Below, piece by piece: positions 53,602-62,135 of a DNA stretch of 64,000 bases. The position numbers were made by a program, and so were the translations under genes. The stretch spans positions 62,001 to 126,000 of the forward strand of contig NZ_MAOC01000022.1 in NCBI RefSeq assembly GCF_001884135.1, read 5' to 3'. Positions within the stretch are counted from its first letter, which is position 1, and every line of letters starts with the position of its first letter. The stretch comes from Bacillus nitratireducens. GTDB taxonomy: Bacteria; Bacillota; Bacilli; Bacillales; Bacillaceae_G. The notes under the pieces were generated by a model. The model saw nothing but the letters and a program-made list of their open reading frames with translations. It was not told where the DNA came from and did not search any database.

Positions 53602-55002
53602 ATGAAAACAGTCGTTGTCATCGGTGGAGGTATTACTGGACTTTCTACTATGTTTTATTTAGAAAAATTAAAGAAGGATTATAATATAGATATGAATTTA
53701 ATCCTTATTGAGAAAGAAGAGTATTTAGGTGGTAAAATCCACAGTGTGGAAGAAAATAATTTTATTATGGAATCTGGAGCAGATTCTATCGTTGCTCGTA
53801 ATGAACATGTTTTGCCGCTTGTAAAAGATTTGAATTTAGAAAATGAAATGGTATATAACGAAACAGGTATTTCATACATATACTCTGATAACATATTACA
53901 TCCAATTCCTGCTGACACTATATTTGGGATTCCTATGAGTGTTGAATCATTATTTAGCAGTACACTAGTCTCAAAAAAAGGGAAAATCGTTGCTTTAAAA
54001 GATTTTATTACGAAAAATAAAGAGTTTACAAAGGATACATCACTTGCTGTATTTCTAGAAAGCTTTTTAGGGAAAGAGTTAGTGGAAAGACAAATTGCGC
54101 CTGTACTTTCAGGTGTATATTCTGGTAAATTGAATGAGCTTACTATGGCATCTACATTACCGTATTTAGTGGATTATAAAAATAAATACGGAAGTATTAT
54201 TAAAGGTTTTGAAGAGAATAAAAAACAATTTCAATCAGCAGGAAATAAAAAATTTGTATCATTTAAAAGTGGACTATCTACAATTATTAATCGCTTAGAA
54301 GAAGTGCTGACTGAGACTGTCATTAAAAAAGGTGTTGTAACGACTGCTGTAAGTAAAAAAGGTGATCAATATGAGATTTCTTTTGCAAATCATGAGACAA
54401 TACAAGCTGATTCTGTCGTTTTAGCGGCTCCGCATGATATCGCACAAAATTTATTACAGTCTTATGAGCTAAACGAGAATTTTAATAAATTTAAAAATTC
54501 ATCGCTTATAAGTATTTATTTAGGCTTTGACATACTAGATGAACAACTACCGGCTGACGGAACAGGTTTTATCGTAACGGAAAACAGTGATTTGCATTGT
54601 GATGCTTGCACATGGACAAGCAGGAAGTGGAAACATACATCGGGTAAACAAAAGCTATTAGTAAGAATGTTTTATAAGAGCACTAATCCAGTATATGAAA
54701 CGATCAAAAGTTATAGTGAAGAGGAATTGGTACGAGTAGCTTTATATGATATTGAAAAGAGCCTTGGAATTCAAGGTGAACCAGAAGTAATTGAAGTTAC
54801 AAATTGGAAAGATTTAATGCCGAAATATCATTTGGAACATAGTCAAGCAGTGCAATCATTAAATGAAAAATTGACGGCTCTTTATCCAAATGTATACTTA
54901 GCTGGAGCTTCATATTACGGTGTCGGAATTGGTGCTTGTATTGGAAACGGAAAGAATACTGCCAATGAAATAATTGCGACATTGAATGAGCAGTCAAAAT
55001 AA
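53602..55002 (+). CDS. hemY: Protoporphyrinogen/coproporphyrinogen oxidase (HemY type)
   Basis: 466 residues from ATG 53602 (GGAGCG upstream; the frame opens at 53548 but lacks support). FAD-binding N-terminus MKTVVVIGGGITGLSTMFYL with a dinucleotide fold, then LIEKEEYLGGKIHS and ESGADSIVARNEHVLPLV, and a C-terminal FAD segment VYLAGASYYGVGIGACIGNGKNTA. This is the HemY family of oxygen-dependent flavoenzymes acting in haem synthesis (coproporphyrinogen III oxidase in Firmicutes). It is away from other hem genes, so it may be a second copy; hence moderate confidence in the exact role. Confidence 0.85.
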   Translation: MKTVVVIGGGITGLSTMFYLEKLKKDYNIDMNLILIEKEEYLGGKIHSVEENNFIMESGADSIVARNEHVLPLVKDLNLENEMVYNETGISYIYSDNILHPIPADTIFGIPMSVESLFSSTLVSKKGKIVALKDFITKNKEFTKDTSLAVFLESFLGKELVERQIAPVLSGVYSGKLNELTMASTLPYLVDYKNKYGSIIKGFEENKKQFQSAGNKKFVSFKSGLSTIINRLEEVLTETVIKKGVVTTAVSKKGDQYEISFANHETIQADSVVLAAPHDIAQNLLQSYELNENFNKFKNSSLISIYLGFDILDEQLPADGTGFIVTENSDLHCDACTWTSRKWKHTSGKQKLLVRMFYKSTNPVYETIKSYSEEELVRVALYDIEKSLGIQGEPEVIEVTNWKDLMPKYHLEHSQAVQSLNEKLTALYPNVYLAGASYYGVGIGACIGNGKNTANEIIATLNEQSK

Positions 55003-55026
55003 TAATATTGAATACATATGAAAATA

Positions 55027-55063
55027 AAAATGTCCCTCCAACATAATGGAGGGACATTTTATT
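55027..55063. terminator. Bidirectional intrinsic terminator
   Basis: AAAATGTCCCTCCA (55027-55040) pairs with TGGAGGGACATTTT (55047-55060). Confidence 0.88.
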
Positions 55064-55068
55064 TGTAG

Positions 55069-55617
55069 TTACTTCACATTAATTGAAATCTTTTTATGAT
55101 TGGCTTTATTATTTTTAATAGTTAATGTTATTTCTCCAGATTCTTTAAAGGAGTACGGTGAGAGTTGATAAAGTTCTTTAATATTATGTTCTTCTTGTAA
55201 TTTATTTGTAGGTATTATTGTTATATTAGGTTTCCATGTTTCCTGTTTTCCTGAAGGGTAGGCTACTACTATTTCTGGATTACTTAATTGTATTGTTTCC
55301 CAAGAGGCAAAATATAGTTTAACTTCTGCATCTTTTTTTAGTAATTCTTCTGAGAAATAACCCAATTCACCAACATTACCGAAAACAGTAAAATTTTGAT
55401 TTTGCAATTCAATATTTAAATATCTAGGTTGATATGTCGCTGCGTGATAAATTCCGTATGAAAGAGAGATTGTGGCAGCCGTTAATATACCAACTGAAAA
55501 TGTCTTAAAGCTATTTCCTTTAAAACTAGTCATCATGAATGAGTTTGGTGTGAATTTTTTTGCGAATAAAAAAATGAGTAAAATGAGCAAGAGGGATAAG
55601 CCAATGAAAATATACAT
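55069..55617 (-). CDS. Hypothetical membrane protein with external domain
   Basis: 182 residues, not recognised. Two hydrophobic segments (residues 2-19, MYIFIGLSLLLILLIFLF, and about 36-57, TFSVGILTAATISLSYGIYH) precede an approximately 125-residue hydrophilic domain rich in beta-prone sequence (LNIELQNQNFTVFGNVGELG, EIVVAYPSGKQETWKPNITI, SGEITLTIKNNKANHKKI). The last section could be an immunoglobulin-like fold. Convergent with hemY. AGGTGC ribosome-like site upstream of ATG 55617. Confidence 0.65.
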   Translation of the reverse strand: MYIFIGLSLLLILLIFLFAKKFTPNSFMMTSFKGNSFKTFSVGILTAATISLSYGIYHAATYQPRYLNIELQNQNFTVFGNVGELGYFSEELLKKDAEVKLYFASWETIQLSNPEIVVAYPSGKQETWKPNITIIPTNKLQEEHNIKELYQLSPYSFKESGEITLTIKNNKANHKKISINVK

Positions 55618-55847
55618 AAAGTTTAAGCACCTCCGTCAGAAGTATTTACTGTTTTTCTATATTTTAACATGAGATGGTATTAATTAGGGGTGGTCTTTAG
55701 AGGGGAATTAATAAATACAACGAAGTTATATATTATTAAGAGGATAAACATCGCTAGAAATATTTGATTTGTGGGACATTGAGGACTTTCCTAATTATAA
55801 ATACTTTTTCTGCTATAATAAATGAGTAGAGAGAAAGGAGTGATCCT

Positions 55848-56399
55848 ATGGCATTTCCTATGTTAGAAACAGAACGCTTGCGCTTAGTTGAAATAGAACA
55901 ATCTTATTGTCAAAAAATATATGAAATATTCTCATTAGATGAGGTAACGTGTTATTACGGTATGAATTCTTTTACTGAGTTTGGACAAGCTTCACGTATG
56001 ATTGAATCTTTTTCGAAAAATTACTTTGAGAAAAAGGCGATACGTTGGGGGATTGTATTAAAAGAAACAAATACTTTAGTAGGAACAATTGGATTAAATA
56101 ATTTACAACTTTGGAGTAAACGATCTGAGATTGGATATGATTTACACCCTCGTTATTGGGGGAATGGTTTTGCTTCAGAAGCTGCTCGAGAAATTATTGC
56201 TTATGGATTTCGAGATTTAGGTTTATTTAGAATTGGAGCTATTACATATCCTGAAAATATAACTTCGTGTAATATGTTATCTAAATTAGGTTTTCAAAAG
56301 GAAGGACTGTTACGCGGATACATTCATCAAGGAAATAAACAACACGATGCATTAATGTATTCTGTTGTGCGAACAGATCTAGAGGATAATCATTATTAA
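55848..56399 (+). CDS. GNAT acetyltransferase, RimJ/RimL type
   Basis: 183 residues; AGAAAGGAGTG precedes ATG. N-terminus MLETERLRLVEIEQSYCQKI (residues 4-23) and IGYDLHPRYWGNGFASEAAREIIAYGF (about 103-129) are diagnostic of the RimJ/RimL/YdaF subgroup, which acetylates N-termini of ribosomal proteins or similar substrates. The acceptor is unknown. Convergent with ydjO-like gene. Confidence 0.88.
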   Translation: MAFPMLETERLRLVEIEQSYCQKIYEIFSLDEVTCYYGMNSFTEFGQASRMIESFSKNYFEKKAIRWGIVLKETNTLVGTIGLNNLQLWSKRSEIGYDLHPRYWGNGFASEAAREIIAYGFRDLGLFRIGAITYPENITSCNMLSKLGFQKEGLLRGYIHQGNKQHDALMYSVVRTDLEDNHY

Positions 56400-56405
56400 T
56401 AAAAA

Positions 56406-56431
56406 GCCCCTCTTAATAAAATAAGAGGGGC
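56406..56431 (-). terminator. Intrinsic terminator
   Basis: GCCCCTCTTA (56406-56415) pairs with TAAGAGGGGC (56422-56431); TTTTTATT follows on the minus strand. Confidence 0.8.
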
Positions 56432-56440
56432 ATGTAAAAA

Positions 56441-56626
56441 TTAACCTAACTTAGGTAATAAACGTTCTCCGCTTTTCATGCTACTTTTACATAAAGGGCA
56501 TTTAGGCTCTTCTTCAAATGAAAAGTTCTTTCTCATCCATCCTAAACAATCCTCTGATTCACATTCCCAAACAGGTGTTTGCTCCGGTGGTACTTCTGCT
56601 ACATCGTTCTTTCGATTGCGATACAT
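56441..56626 (-). CDS. YdjO-like cold-inducible zinc-ribbon protein
   Basis: 61 residues. CESEDC and CPLCKSS give four cysteines (residues about 22, 27, 42 and 45) of a small zinc-ribbon. The sequence (TPVWECESEDCLGWMRKNFS) matches the B. subtilis YdjO family, small proteins of cold-shock genes. AAAGGAGTGG precedes ATG. It is downstream of the cspA-type gene but separated by a terminator. Confidence 0.78.
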   Translation of the reverse strand: MYRNRKNDVAEVPPEQTPVWECESEDCLGWMRKNFSFEEEPKCPLCKSSMKSGERLLPKLG

Positions 56627-56666
56627 GTAACCACTCCTTTTATGTAAAAATTTTTAGTTATATATT

Positions 56667-56703
56667 AAAAAGGTTGTTAACCGAGCTGGTAACAACCTTT
56701 TTA
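56667..56703. terminator. Terminator between csp and ydjO-like genes
   Basis: AAAAAGGTTGTTA (56667-56679) pairs with TAACAACCTTTTT (56690-56702). Confidence 0.87.
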
Positions 56704-56712
56704 TTGTTTGAA

Positions 56713-56916
56713 TTATAGCTTTACAACGTTTTTAGCTTGAGGTCCACGGTTACCGTCTTCAACTTCGAAGCTAACTTCTTGACCTTCGTCAAGAGATTTG
56801 AAGCCGTCGCCAGTGATAGCTGAGAAGTGAACGAATACGTCGTTACCGTCTGCAACTTCGATGAAACCGAAACCTTTTTCGCTGTTAAACCATTTTACTT
56901 TACCTGTTAATGTCAT
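56713..56916 (-). CDS. CspA-family cold-shock protein
   Basis: 67-residue single cold-shock domain with RNP1 KGFGFIEV (residues about 14-21) and RNP2 DVFVHFSAI (about 26-34). It binds single-stranded RNA/DNA and acts as an RNA chaperone. Strong AGGAGGCATTACC ribosome site. The leader (56917-57235) is long and may carry cold-shock regulatory structure, as in other csp genes. Typical codon use for a highly expressed gene. Not possible to tell which csp paralogue it is. Confidence 0.95.
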   Translation of the reverse strand: MTLTGKVKWFNSEKGFGFIEVADGNDVFVHFSAITGDGFKSLDEGQEVSFEVEDGNRGPQAKNVVKL

Positions 56917-57298
56917 GGTAATGCCTCCTAAAATTTAAAAAGATTACAATATGATCGGCCTTATTTGAATGAAAATAAAAGTTCACATATTATCAAAAAC
57001 CCATAAGGAGTACGAAATGGTCCTGATTGATACTTGATAATATGCAAAGAAAATATATTGTTAAATTGACCTTAATTACTATCTTACAACAAATGGTGTG
57101 AAATAGCAAGTGCTGGTAATACCAGTGAATAAATTGGGTGATAATGGTAAAAAGCACATAGACATCTCTTTTATTTATATATTATTCCTAATCTGAATAT
57201 ATTCCAAACAGAAATCATTTATATTAAAAAGTATGTTTAAGGGAAACGATATATATTTTAAGAATACAGATGATCACAATAATAAGGAGGATAGAATA

Positions 57299-58195
57299 TT
57301 GCTAAATAAACAATTTAAAATAATTGAAGCAGCAAAAGAAGGGAGAAGAAAAGTTCATCCTGTTTTCGCTGTTATACTTGCTATTGTATTTTTGACTTTA
57401 GGTGAATTATTTATGTTATTTATGCTGTTTTTACCGAAAACAGAAACAACCTTTATGAAGGCAATTTATAGTAATATTGAGATGATATTAACGTTTGGTG
57501 GGGCTATATTTTTTGTGTTTTTATGGATTAAATTTGTAGAGAAAAGGTCATTTTCATCTATTGGTTTTTGGAAAGAGAAATGGATGAGAAAGTATTTGAG
57601 AGGTGCATTTATAGGGTTTATTTTCATTTCGATACCAGTAATTGTACTCGTGTTAACAGGAAATGTAAAACTACAAATGCAAGAAATTACGATGACAGCT
57701 ATATTTGGTATTGTAGGGTCTTTAGTTGCATTTTTAATACAAGGGGCAACTGAAGAAATTGTTGTACGAGGGTGGTTATTCCCAGTTCTCTCTGTTAGAA
57801 GCCGAATATGGATTGGGATTGTTGTGACTTCTTTTTTATTTGGTTTTCTTCATTTACTTAATCCAGGTATTACAATTCTTTCAATATCGAATATAATATT
57901 AGTTGGTGTATTTGCAGCTTTTTACGTATTAAAGGACAGTAGTCTTTGGGGGATTTGCGCATGGCATTCCATTTGGAATTGGGCACAATATAACGTCTTT
58001 GGTTTTGCAGTAAGTGGAATGTCAATGTATTCTACACCACTTTTTAAACCTGTAACAAATGGCAATGAAGTCCTTCATGGAGGCTCATTTGGGATTGAAG
58101 GTAGTATTATTACAACAATCATGCTTTCTATCGCTTCAATTGTTTTATGGAGACAGTTATGGGGGAGAAGAGTGAAACAACGAGATTTTAGTTAA
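57299..58195 (+). CDS. CPBP-family intramembrane metalloprotease
   Basis: 298 residues from TTG 57299 (AATAAGGAGG 8 bases upstream; a longer frame from 57233 is not supported). Seven or eight membrane segments. The CPBP/Abi motifs are complete: E152-E153xxxR157 (TEEIVVRGWLF), F-x-x-x-H185 (FGFLHLLNPG) and H223-xxx-N227 (WHSIWNWAQ). Such proteases are related to CAAX-prenyl endopeptidase and occur in bacteriocin-immunity and other membrane processing settings. The next gene, a P-loop protein, starts 17 bases after the stop, so the pair likely forms an operon. Confidence 0.87.
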   Translation: MLNKQFKIIEAAKEGRRKVHPVFAVILAIVFLTLGELFMLFMLFLPKTETTFMKAIYSNIEMILTFGGAIFFVFLWIKFVEKRSFSSIGFWKEKWMRKYLRGAFIGFIFISIPVIVLVLTGNVKLQMQEITMTAIFGIVGSLVAFLIQGATEEIVVRGWLFPVLSVRSRIWIGIVVTSFLFGFLHLLNPGITILSISNIILVGVFAAFYVLKDSSLWGICAWHSIWNWAQYNVFGFAVSGMSMYSTPLFKPVTNGNEVLHGGSFGIEGSIITTIMLSIASIVLWRQLWGRRVKQRDFS

Positions 58196-58212
58196 GGAAA
58201 GTGGGAGAAACT

Positions 58213-58854
58213 ATGGGGATTATAGCGTTTGAGGGAGCTAGTGCTGTTGGTAAGAGTAGCACATGTCGTGAACTAGAAAAAAATTATGATGCATACATTA
58301 TACCTGAAGTGAATTTTTTATTTGAAAGACCGAAAAATGAACATAGAACATGGTATTTTGAAAAACAAGTAGAGCGTTGGAATATAGCGGTGCAGAAGTC
58401 GCAGCAATATGAATTAGTAATACTTGATGGAGACATTTATCAGCCACTTAGTTATAATTGGTGTTTCCATTTTGAAATATTTAATCAACCATTATCTTTA
58501 ATAGAAAACTTTTATAAAGAAAAACTGATACATAAGGAAATTGGTTTTCCCGATCAATATTTTTATTTATATACGAATGATGAAGAACTTAGAAAACGGA
58601 AAGAATCTGACGAGACGAGAAAAAGAAGAAATTTTGAAAAACATTTACATATATCAAAATCGCTTCAACGTTATTACGAAAATTTAAATACTGTTACAGA
58701 CGGGTACTGTAAAATGATTGACGCGGAAAGTGTAAAATCGAATGAATTAGAAATTGTGAAAAGTTTAAACAGTTTAAATGTGTGTGAAGAGAGACGTTTT
58801 GATGTTTCGAGATTAGATGCTATTACGAAGTGGTTAAAAGAACATCGTGCATAA
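58213..58854 (+). CDS. P-loop NTPase/kinase-like protein
   Basis: 213 residues from ATG 58213 (AAGGAAAGTGGGAG upstream). P-loop GASAVGKSS (residues 8-16) in MGIIAFEGASAVGKSSTCRE, then VILDGDIYQPL (Walker B-like) and a basic helix EELRKRKESDETRKRRNF resembling the lid of small kinases (thymidylate/gluconate/chloramphenicol-phosphotransferase-like). Substrate unknown. It follows the CPBP protease gene by 17 bases and probably shares its transcript. Not assignable to a named pathway. Confidence 0.75.
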   Translation: MGIIAFEGASAVGKSSTCRELEKNYDAYIIPEVNFLFERPKNEHRTWYFEKQVERWNIAVQKSQQYELVILDGDIYQPLSYNWCFHFEIFNQPLSLIENFYKEKLIHKEIGFPDQYFYLYTNDEELRKRKESDETRKRRNFEKHLHISKSLQRYYENLNTVTDGYCKMIDAESVKSNELEIVKSLNSLNVCEERRFDVSRLDAITKWLKEHRA

Positions 58855-58856
58855 AA

Positions 58857-58891
58857 ACAACGAGTGCCTTATAAGGCACTCGTTGTTTTTT
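58857..58891. terminator. Strong bidirectional terminator
   Basis: ACAACGAGTGCCTTA (58857-58871) pairs perfectly with TAAGGCACTCGTTGT (58872-58886), flanked by A and T runs. Confidence 0.9.
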
Positions 58892-59652
58892 TATGTATTA
58901 TATATTGATTTTAAAATTTGTAAGTTTGCTTTTTCATTTTTTTTAATAGCATTTGTATATTTAGCTAGAAAGAGCTGAGACGGATAAACCGGTATTTCAC
59001 CACAAATATCAATACCATAGACATTTTTATTCCTAATAAGAGAATGAATACATTTTAAAAGTGTAGAGAGTTTCATATGTCCTTGATCCCAATTTGTAAT
59101 AGTTACTTTTGAATCTAAAACATCTTTATCAATGCTTACATATATAGTCTCTGTATGAATATGCGAAAGTATTGTATGTGCAGAAACTTCATTAGATGTA
59201 TTTATCAGGAACACTTCTACGCATGAATAATCATTAGAATGAATTGTTAAAGAAGAAGGTCCAATAATAATTACTTTCTTTAATTTCGGGTTGTTTTGAA
59301 GAGCGAATGATACCCATGACCCGCAAGAAATAAGAGTATGATCATTTTTTTCTTTTAAGTTCATGTCAGTGTGATGATCAAATAAAATAAGGCCAAATGG
59401 TTCATCTATTTCTTTTAGTAGCAAATAAGTTACATAATGATAATTTCCAGAACCGATAAAGGTGATTCCTTTTTGTTTTCTACGATATAACTCCCGTTTT
59501 ATACGCATTAAAGAAGGAGTCTCGCAATACAGGTTTGAGTGCTCTAAATGACTAAAATCAATATCTTCATGTGAATAAGAATGAAGTTTATTTTGTAATA
59601 AATATGTATTATCAAAGTTTAAAAAAGTTAAACCGCTATACAATAAACTCAT
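58891..59652 (-). CDS. Arginase/agmatinase-family protein
   Basis: 253 residues. The metal motifs of ureohydrolases are recognisable: GSGNYHYVTY (where GGDH is usual, so His kept), FDHHTDM (DxHxD: Asp, His, Asp) and SIDKDVLDS (SxDxDxxD). All main metal ligands seem present although the sequence is far from characterised members. Related UPF0489-type proteins have the same form. The substrate could be a guanidino or amide compound, unproven. Convergent with the P-loop gene; AAAGGAG ribosome site. Confidence 0.75.
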   Translation of the reverse strand: MSLLYSGLTFLNFDNTYLLQNKLHSYSHEDIDFSHLEHSNLYCETPSLMRIKRELYRRKQKGITFIGSGNYHYVTYLLLKEIDEPFGLILFDHHTDMNLKEKNDHTLISCGSWVSFALQNNPKLKKVIIIGPSSLTIHSNDYSCVEVFLINTSNEVSAHTILSHIHTETIYVSIDKDVLDSKVTITNWDQGHMKLSTLLKCIHSLIRNKNVYGIDICGEIPVYPSQLFLAKYTNAIKKNEKANLQILKSIYNT

Positions 59653-59852
59653 ATTTATTCATCTCCTTTATATTTAGGCTAGCATATATTTTTATGAATT
59701 TGAAACGAAATGCTTAGAGGGGGAGTTGCATTTGAAAAAGACGGGGGATTTTGACGGAATAATCTTTCAATTTATAAAGAAAAGAAATACAATATAAGGA
59801 AATACATATATGATTCAGGGAATAGAAAATATGTAATAAACGAAAATGAATT

Positions 59853-59932
59853 CCGCTATTTGCGGGAAATTAGACTCAAAATTCAGCGGAGGTCAACTAC
59901 CCGTAAAGGCTCGATTGCCTCAACGAATAATC
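59853..59932 (+). repeat. Degenerate, truncated bcr1-like copy
   Basis: CCGCTATTTGCGGG, then ACTCAAAATTCAGCGGAGG, ACTACCCGTAAAGGCTCGA and CAACGAATAATC follow the order of the bcr1-like copies at 32457 and 48975, with many changes; the 3' end is missing and TTTAT flanks are not evident. The gap between the arginase-like gene and the HAD gene (59653-59975) holds little else. Confidence 0.5.
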
Positions 59933-59975
59933 GATGTTTCGAGTTATAACTTGTGAAGGAGGAATAAATATAAGC

Positions 59976-60749
59976 ATGAAAAAGATTATTATTTCAGATC
60001 TTGATGGGACCTTATTAAGAAGTGATAAAACAATTTCAGAGAAATCTATTAATATTTTGAGGGAATGTAAAAATAATGGAGACGAATTGATTTTTGCTAC
60101 AGCAAGGCCTCCAAGGGCTATAAAACAGTATATTCCCAACGTGTTAAAAAGTGAGATTATCATTTGTTATAACGGAGCTCTAGTTCTTAAAGGTAATGAT
60201 ATTTTATATGAAATGAAGATTTCTAAAAATGATATTTTAGAAATTATAGAAATAGCAAAAAAGTATAATCTTCATCAGATTTGTCTTGAAATAAATGATA
60301 AGCTGTACTCAAATTTTGATGTTACTGATTATTTTGGTGATGTGCCGTCTGAAGTCATGGATATAAGAAAGTTAAACTTTGAAAAAGCTTCTAAATTAAT
60401 TGTTTGTACTCATGGCTCAATAAATAAGGAGTTCACTAAGGAATTGCCCGATGAGTGTAAGGCAGTCATTACAGATAACGGAACATTGTGCCAAATTATG
60501 CATACGGATGTTTCAAAATGGAATAGTATTCAGCATGTTCTACAGTACTTAAATCGAGACGTATCAGAAGTAATTGCATTTGGAGATGACTACAATGATA
60601 TGGAAATGATAGAAAAGTGTGGGATTGGTGTAGCGATGAGCAATGCTGTTGAGGAATTAAAATCTGTCGCTAAATTTATTGCCAAAAGTAATGATGAGGA
60701 TGGAGTTGCTACATTTCTAGAAAGTAATAGTTATATTTATGTTAATTAG
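59976..60749 (+). CDS. HAD-IIB (Cof-type) phosphatase
   Basis: 257 residues from ATG 59976 (AAGGAGGAATAAATA upstream). HAD motif I SDLDGTLLRSDKTIS (nucleophile Asp, residue about 8), motif II in FATARPP, motif III Lys and motif IV GDDYNDMEMIE with the terminal VAMSNAVEELK. The C2-type cap lies in the middle. Cof-type phosphatases dephosphorylate sugar phosphates, FMN or other small phosphates. The exact substrate is unknown. Close to the truncated repeat copy. Confidence 0.88.
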   Translation: MKKIIISDLDGTLLRSDKTISEKSINILRECKNNGDELIFATARPPRAIKQYIPNVLKSEIIICYNGALVLKGNDILYEMKISKNDILEIIEIAKKYNLHQICLEINDKLYSNFDVTDYFGDVPSEVMDIRKLNFEKASKLIVCTHGSINKEFTKELPDECKAVITDNGTLCQIMHTDVSKWNSIQHVLQYLNRDVSEVIAFGDDYNDMEMIEKCGIGVAMSNAVEELKSVAKFIAKSNDEDGVATFLESNSYIYVN

Positions 60750-60851
60750 TATGAAAAAATGAATTGCAGTATGTTGCGAAAAAAGAGAAGCTACATCTGT
60801 TTTTGATAGATAAAAATTATGAAAAGGGCTATGTGGGAGGAAACAGGCGAG

Positions 60852-61457
60852 ATGAAAACACTATTTAAAGTATTAGGGATTATCGCGGGGATGGTAGTAA
60901 TTGGGGTAGGTTTAACATATGGGATATTGTATTATTTGAATCACAGTAAACCAGCTGCGAAAAAGGAATCACCAGCCGCTCCGGCAGTAGAAGTGCTAGC
61001 TGATAGTAATGTAAAAGCTGAAGATGCAAAGCTTTTAGAAAATGGCAATCATTCATTACCGAATAGCGGTTTTAATAAAAATTTTAAGTGGACAGATGAG
61101 AACATACAGACAGCACTACATGAAATGGCACATCAAAAAACGAAAGCTGATCAAAAATGGGGCTATATTTTTATTACACAAGAACGAATTGAAAGTTTAC
61201 TTGAAATTATAAATAGTAATGATGTTGCACAAAAAAGTACATATGTGGATATTTTAGAACGATGGAAACAAGGAAAATATGAAAAGGTTGATGTGGACCA
61301 CAACAAGATTTGGAAATTGCAAAGTGGGAATTTAGGAGAAGGGAAAGGAGTAATGTCAGAAAAGGAGCAACAAGAATTAATTAATCAAGTTTTTATACAA
61401 AAAGGTACATATTCAGGTAGTAAATTAATTGCAGGTGAGGTACAAGCTAATAAATAA
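60852..61457 (+). CDS. DUF6241-like secreted or membrane-anchored protein
   Basis: 201 residues from ATG 60852 (GGGAGG upstream). N-terminal hydrophobic segment (MKTLFKVLGIIAGMVVIGVG, about residues 3-28) is a signal anchor; after a Pro/Ala/Lys-rich linker (KPAAKKESPAAPAVE) comes a domain resembling DUF6241 (HEMAHQKTKADQKWGYIFIT, ILERWKQGKYEKVDVDHN, IWKLQSGNLGEGKGVMSEKE). Function unknown. Located outside the cytoplasm. Ends at a terminator. Confidence 0.72.
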   Translation: MKTLFKVLGIIAGMVVIGVGLTYGILYYLNHSKPAAKKESPAAPAVEVLADSNVKAEDAKLLENGNHSLPNSGFNKNFKWTDENIQTALHEMAHQKTKADQKWGYIFITQERIESLLEIINSNDVAQKSTYVDILERWKQGKYEKVDVDHNKIWKLQSGNLGEGKGVMSEKEQQELINQVFIQKGTYSGSKLIAGEVQANK

Positions 61458-61474
61458 TATACATATTGATTTTG

Positions 61475-61511
61475 AAACACCTTTGTGGGTATAAATGCAA
61501 AGGTGTTTTTA
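61475..61511 (+). terminator. Intrinsic terminator
   Basis: AAACACCTTTG (61475-61485) pairs with CAAAGGTGTTT (61498-61508), then TT. Confidence 0.8.
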
Positions 61512-61540
61512 TTGACACAAGAAATAAATGGGAATATGAT
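61512..61540 (+). promoter_or_regulatory. Sigma-A promoter of MarR gene
   Basis: TTGACA (61512-61517), 17-base spacer, TATGAT (61535-61540). An excellent match. It overlaps the first MarR-like palindrome. Confidence 0.78.
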
Positions 61541-61553
61541 TCATATGTGAAAT
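61539..61553. promoter_or_regulatory. MarR operator candidate 1
   Basis: ATTCATATGTGAAAT, palindromic about the TTCATATGTGAA core, overlapping the -10 of the MarR promoter. Two more copies precede the MFS gene. Confidence 0.65.
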
Positions 61554-61578
61554 AAATTAGAGGGGCTTAAATATACAT

Positions 61579-61995
61579 ATGAATAACAGAGAGCTTTACG
61601 GAAATATTCGTGATGTTTATCATTTACTCCAAAGAAATTTAGATAAAGCAATTGAACAATATGATATAAGTTATGTTCAATTCGGAGTAATTCAAGTACT
61701 CGCAAAATCTGGGAAAGTATCCATGTCAAAGTTAATTGAAAACATGGGGTGTGTTCCAAGTAATATGACAACAATGATTCAACGGATGAAGCGTGATGGT
61801 TACGTTATGACAGAGAAGAACCCCAATGACCAACGTGAAACGCTCGTTTATTTAACTAAAAAAGGTGAAGAAACAAAAAAGCAAGTAGATGTGCAATATA
61901 GTGATTTTTTAAAAGAGAACTGTGGTTGTTTTACGAAAGAAGAAGAAGAGCATTTAGACGCTTTATTATTAAAGTGGAAGAAGCATTTGAATTAA
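61579..61995 (+). CDS. MarR-family transcriptional regulator
   Basis: 138 residues. Winged-helix core: SMSKLIENMGCVPSNMTTMI QRMKRDGYVMTEKNPNDQRE TLVYL, with the NDQRETLVYL wing typical of MarR. There is a Cys in GCVPS and another pair in ENCGCF near the C-terminus, which may respond to redox or electrophiles (inference). Three palindromes in its own and the next gene's upstream regions are its likely operators. The next gene is a drug-type MFS transporter. Confidence 0.9.
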   Translation: MNNRELYGNIRDVYHLLQRNLDKAIEQYDISYVQFGVIQVLAKSGKVSMSKLIENMGCVPSNMTTMIQRMKRDGYVMTEKNPNDQRETLVYLTKKGEETKKQVDVQYSDFLKENCGCFTKEEEEHLDALLLKWKKHLN

Positions 61996-62002
61996 ATATA
62001 AT

Positions 62003-62031
62003 AAAAATGTAACATTCTGTTACATTTTTAT
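62003..62031 (+). terminator. Intrinsic terminator after MarR gene
   Basis: AAAAATGTAAC (62003-62013) pairs with GTTACATTTTT (62019-62029). Confidence 0.8.
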
Positions 62032-62042
62032 TTATATAAATA

Positions 62043-62057
62043 CTTCATATATGAAAT
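62043..62057. promoter_or_regulatory. MarR operator candidate 2
   Basis: CTTCATATATGAAAT, same core as at 61539 with one change. Confidence 0.6.
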
Positions 62058-62100
62058 AAAAATTAGTGCAACAAAAAAAGAAGGGAGATAATTATAAGGA

Positions 62101-62122
62101 TTTATTTCATATGTGAAATAAA
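62101..62122. promoter_or_regulatory. MarR operator candidate 3
   Basis: Extended palindrome around ATTTCATATGTGAAAT with TTT and AAA outer arms; one centre mismatch. It lies 14-29 bases before the MFS start, so binding should block its transcription or translation. Confidence 0.68.
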
Positions 62123-62135
62123 AGGGGAGTTTTAT

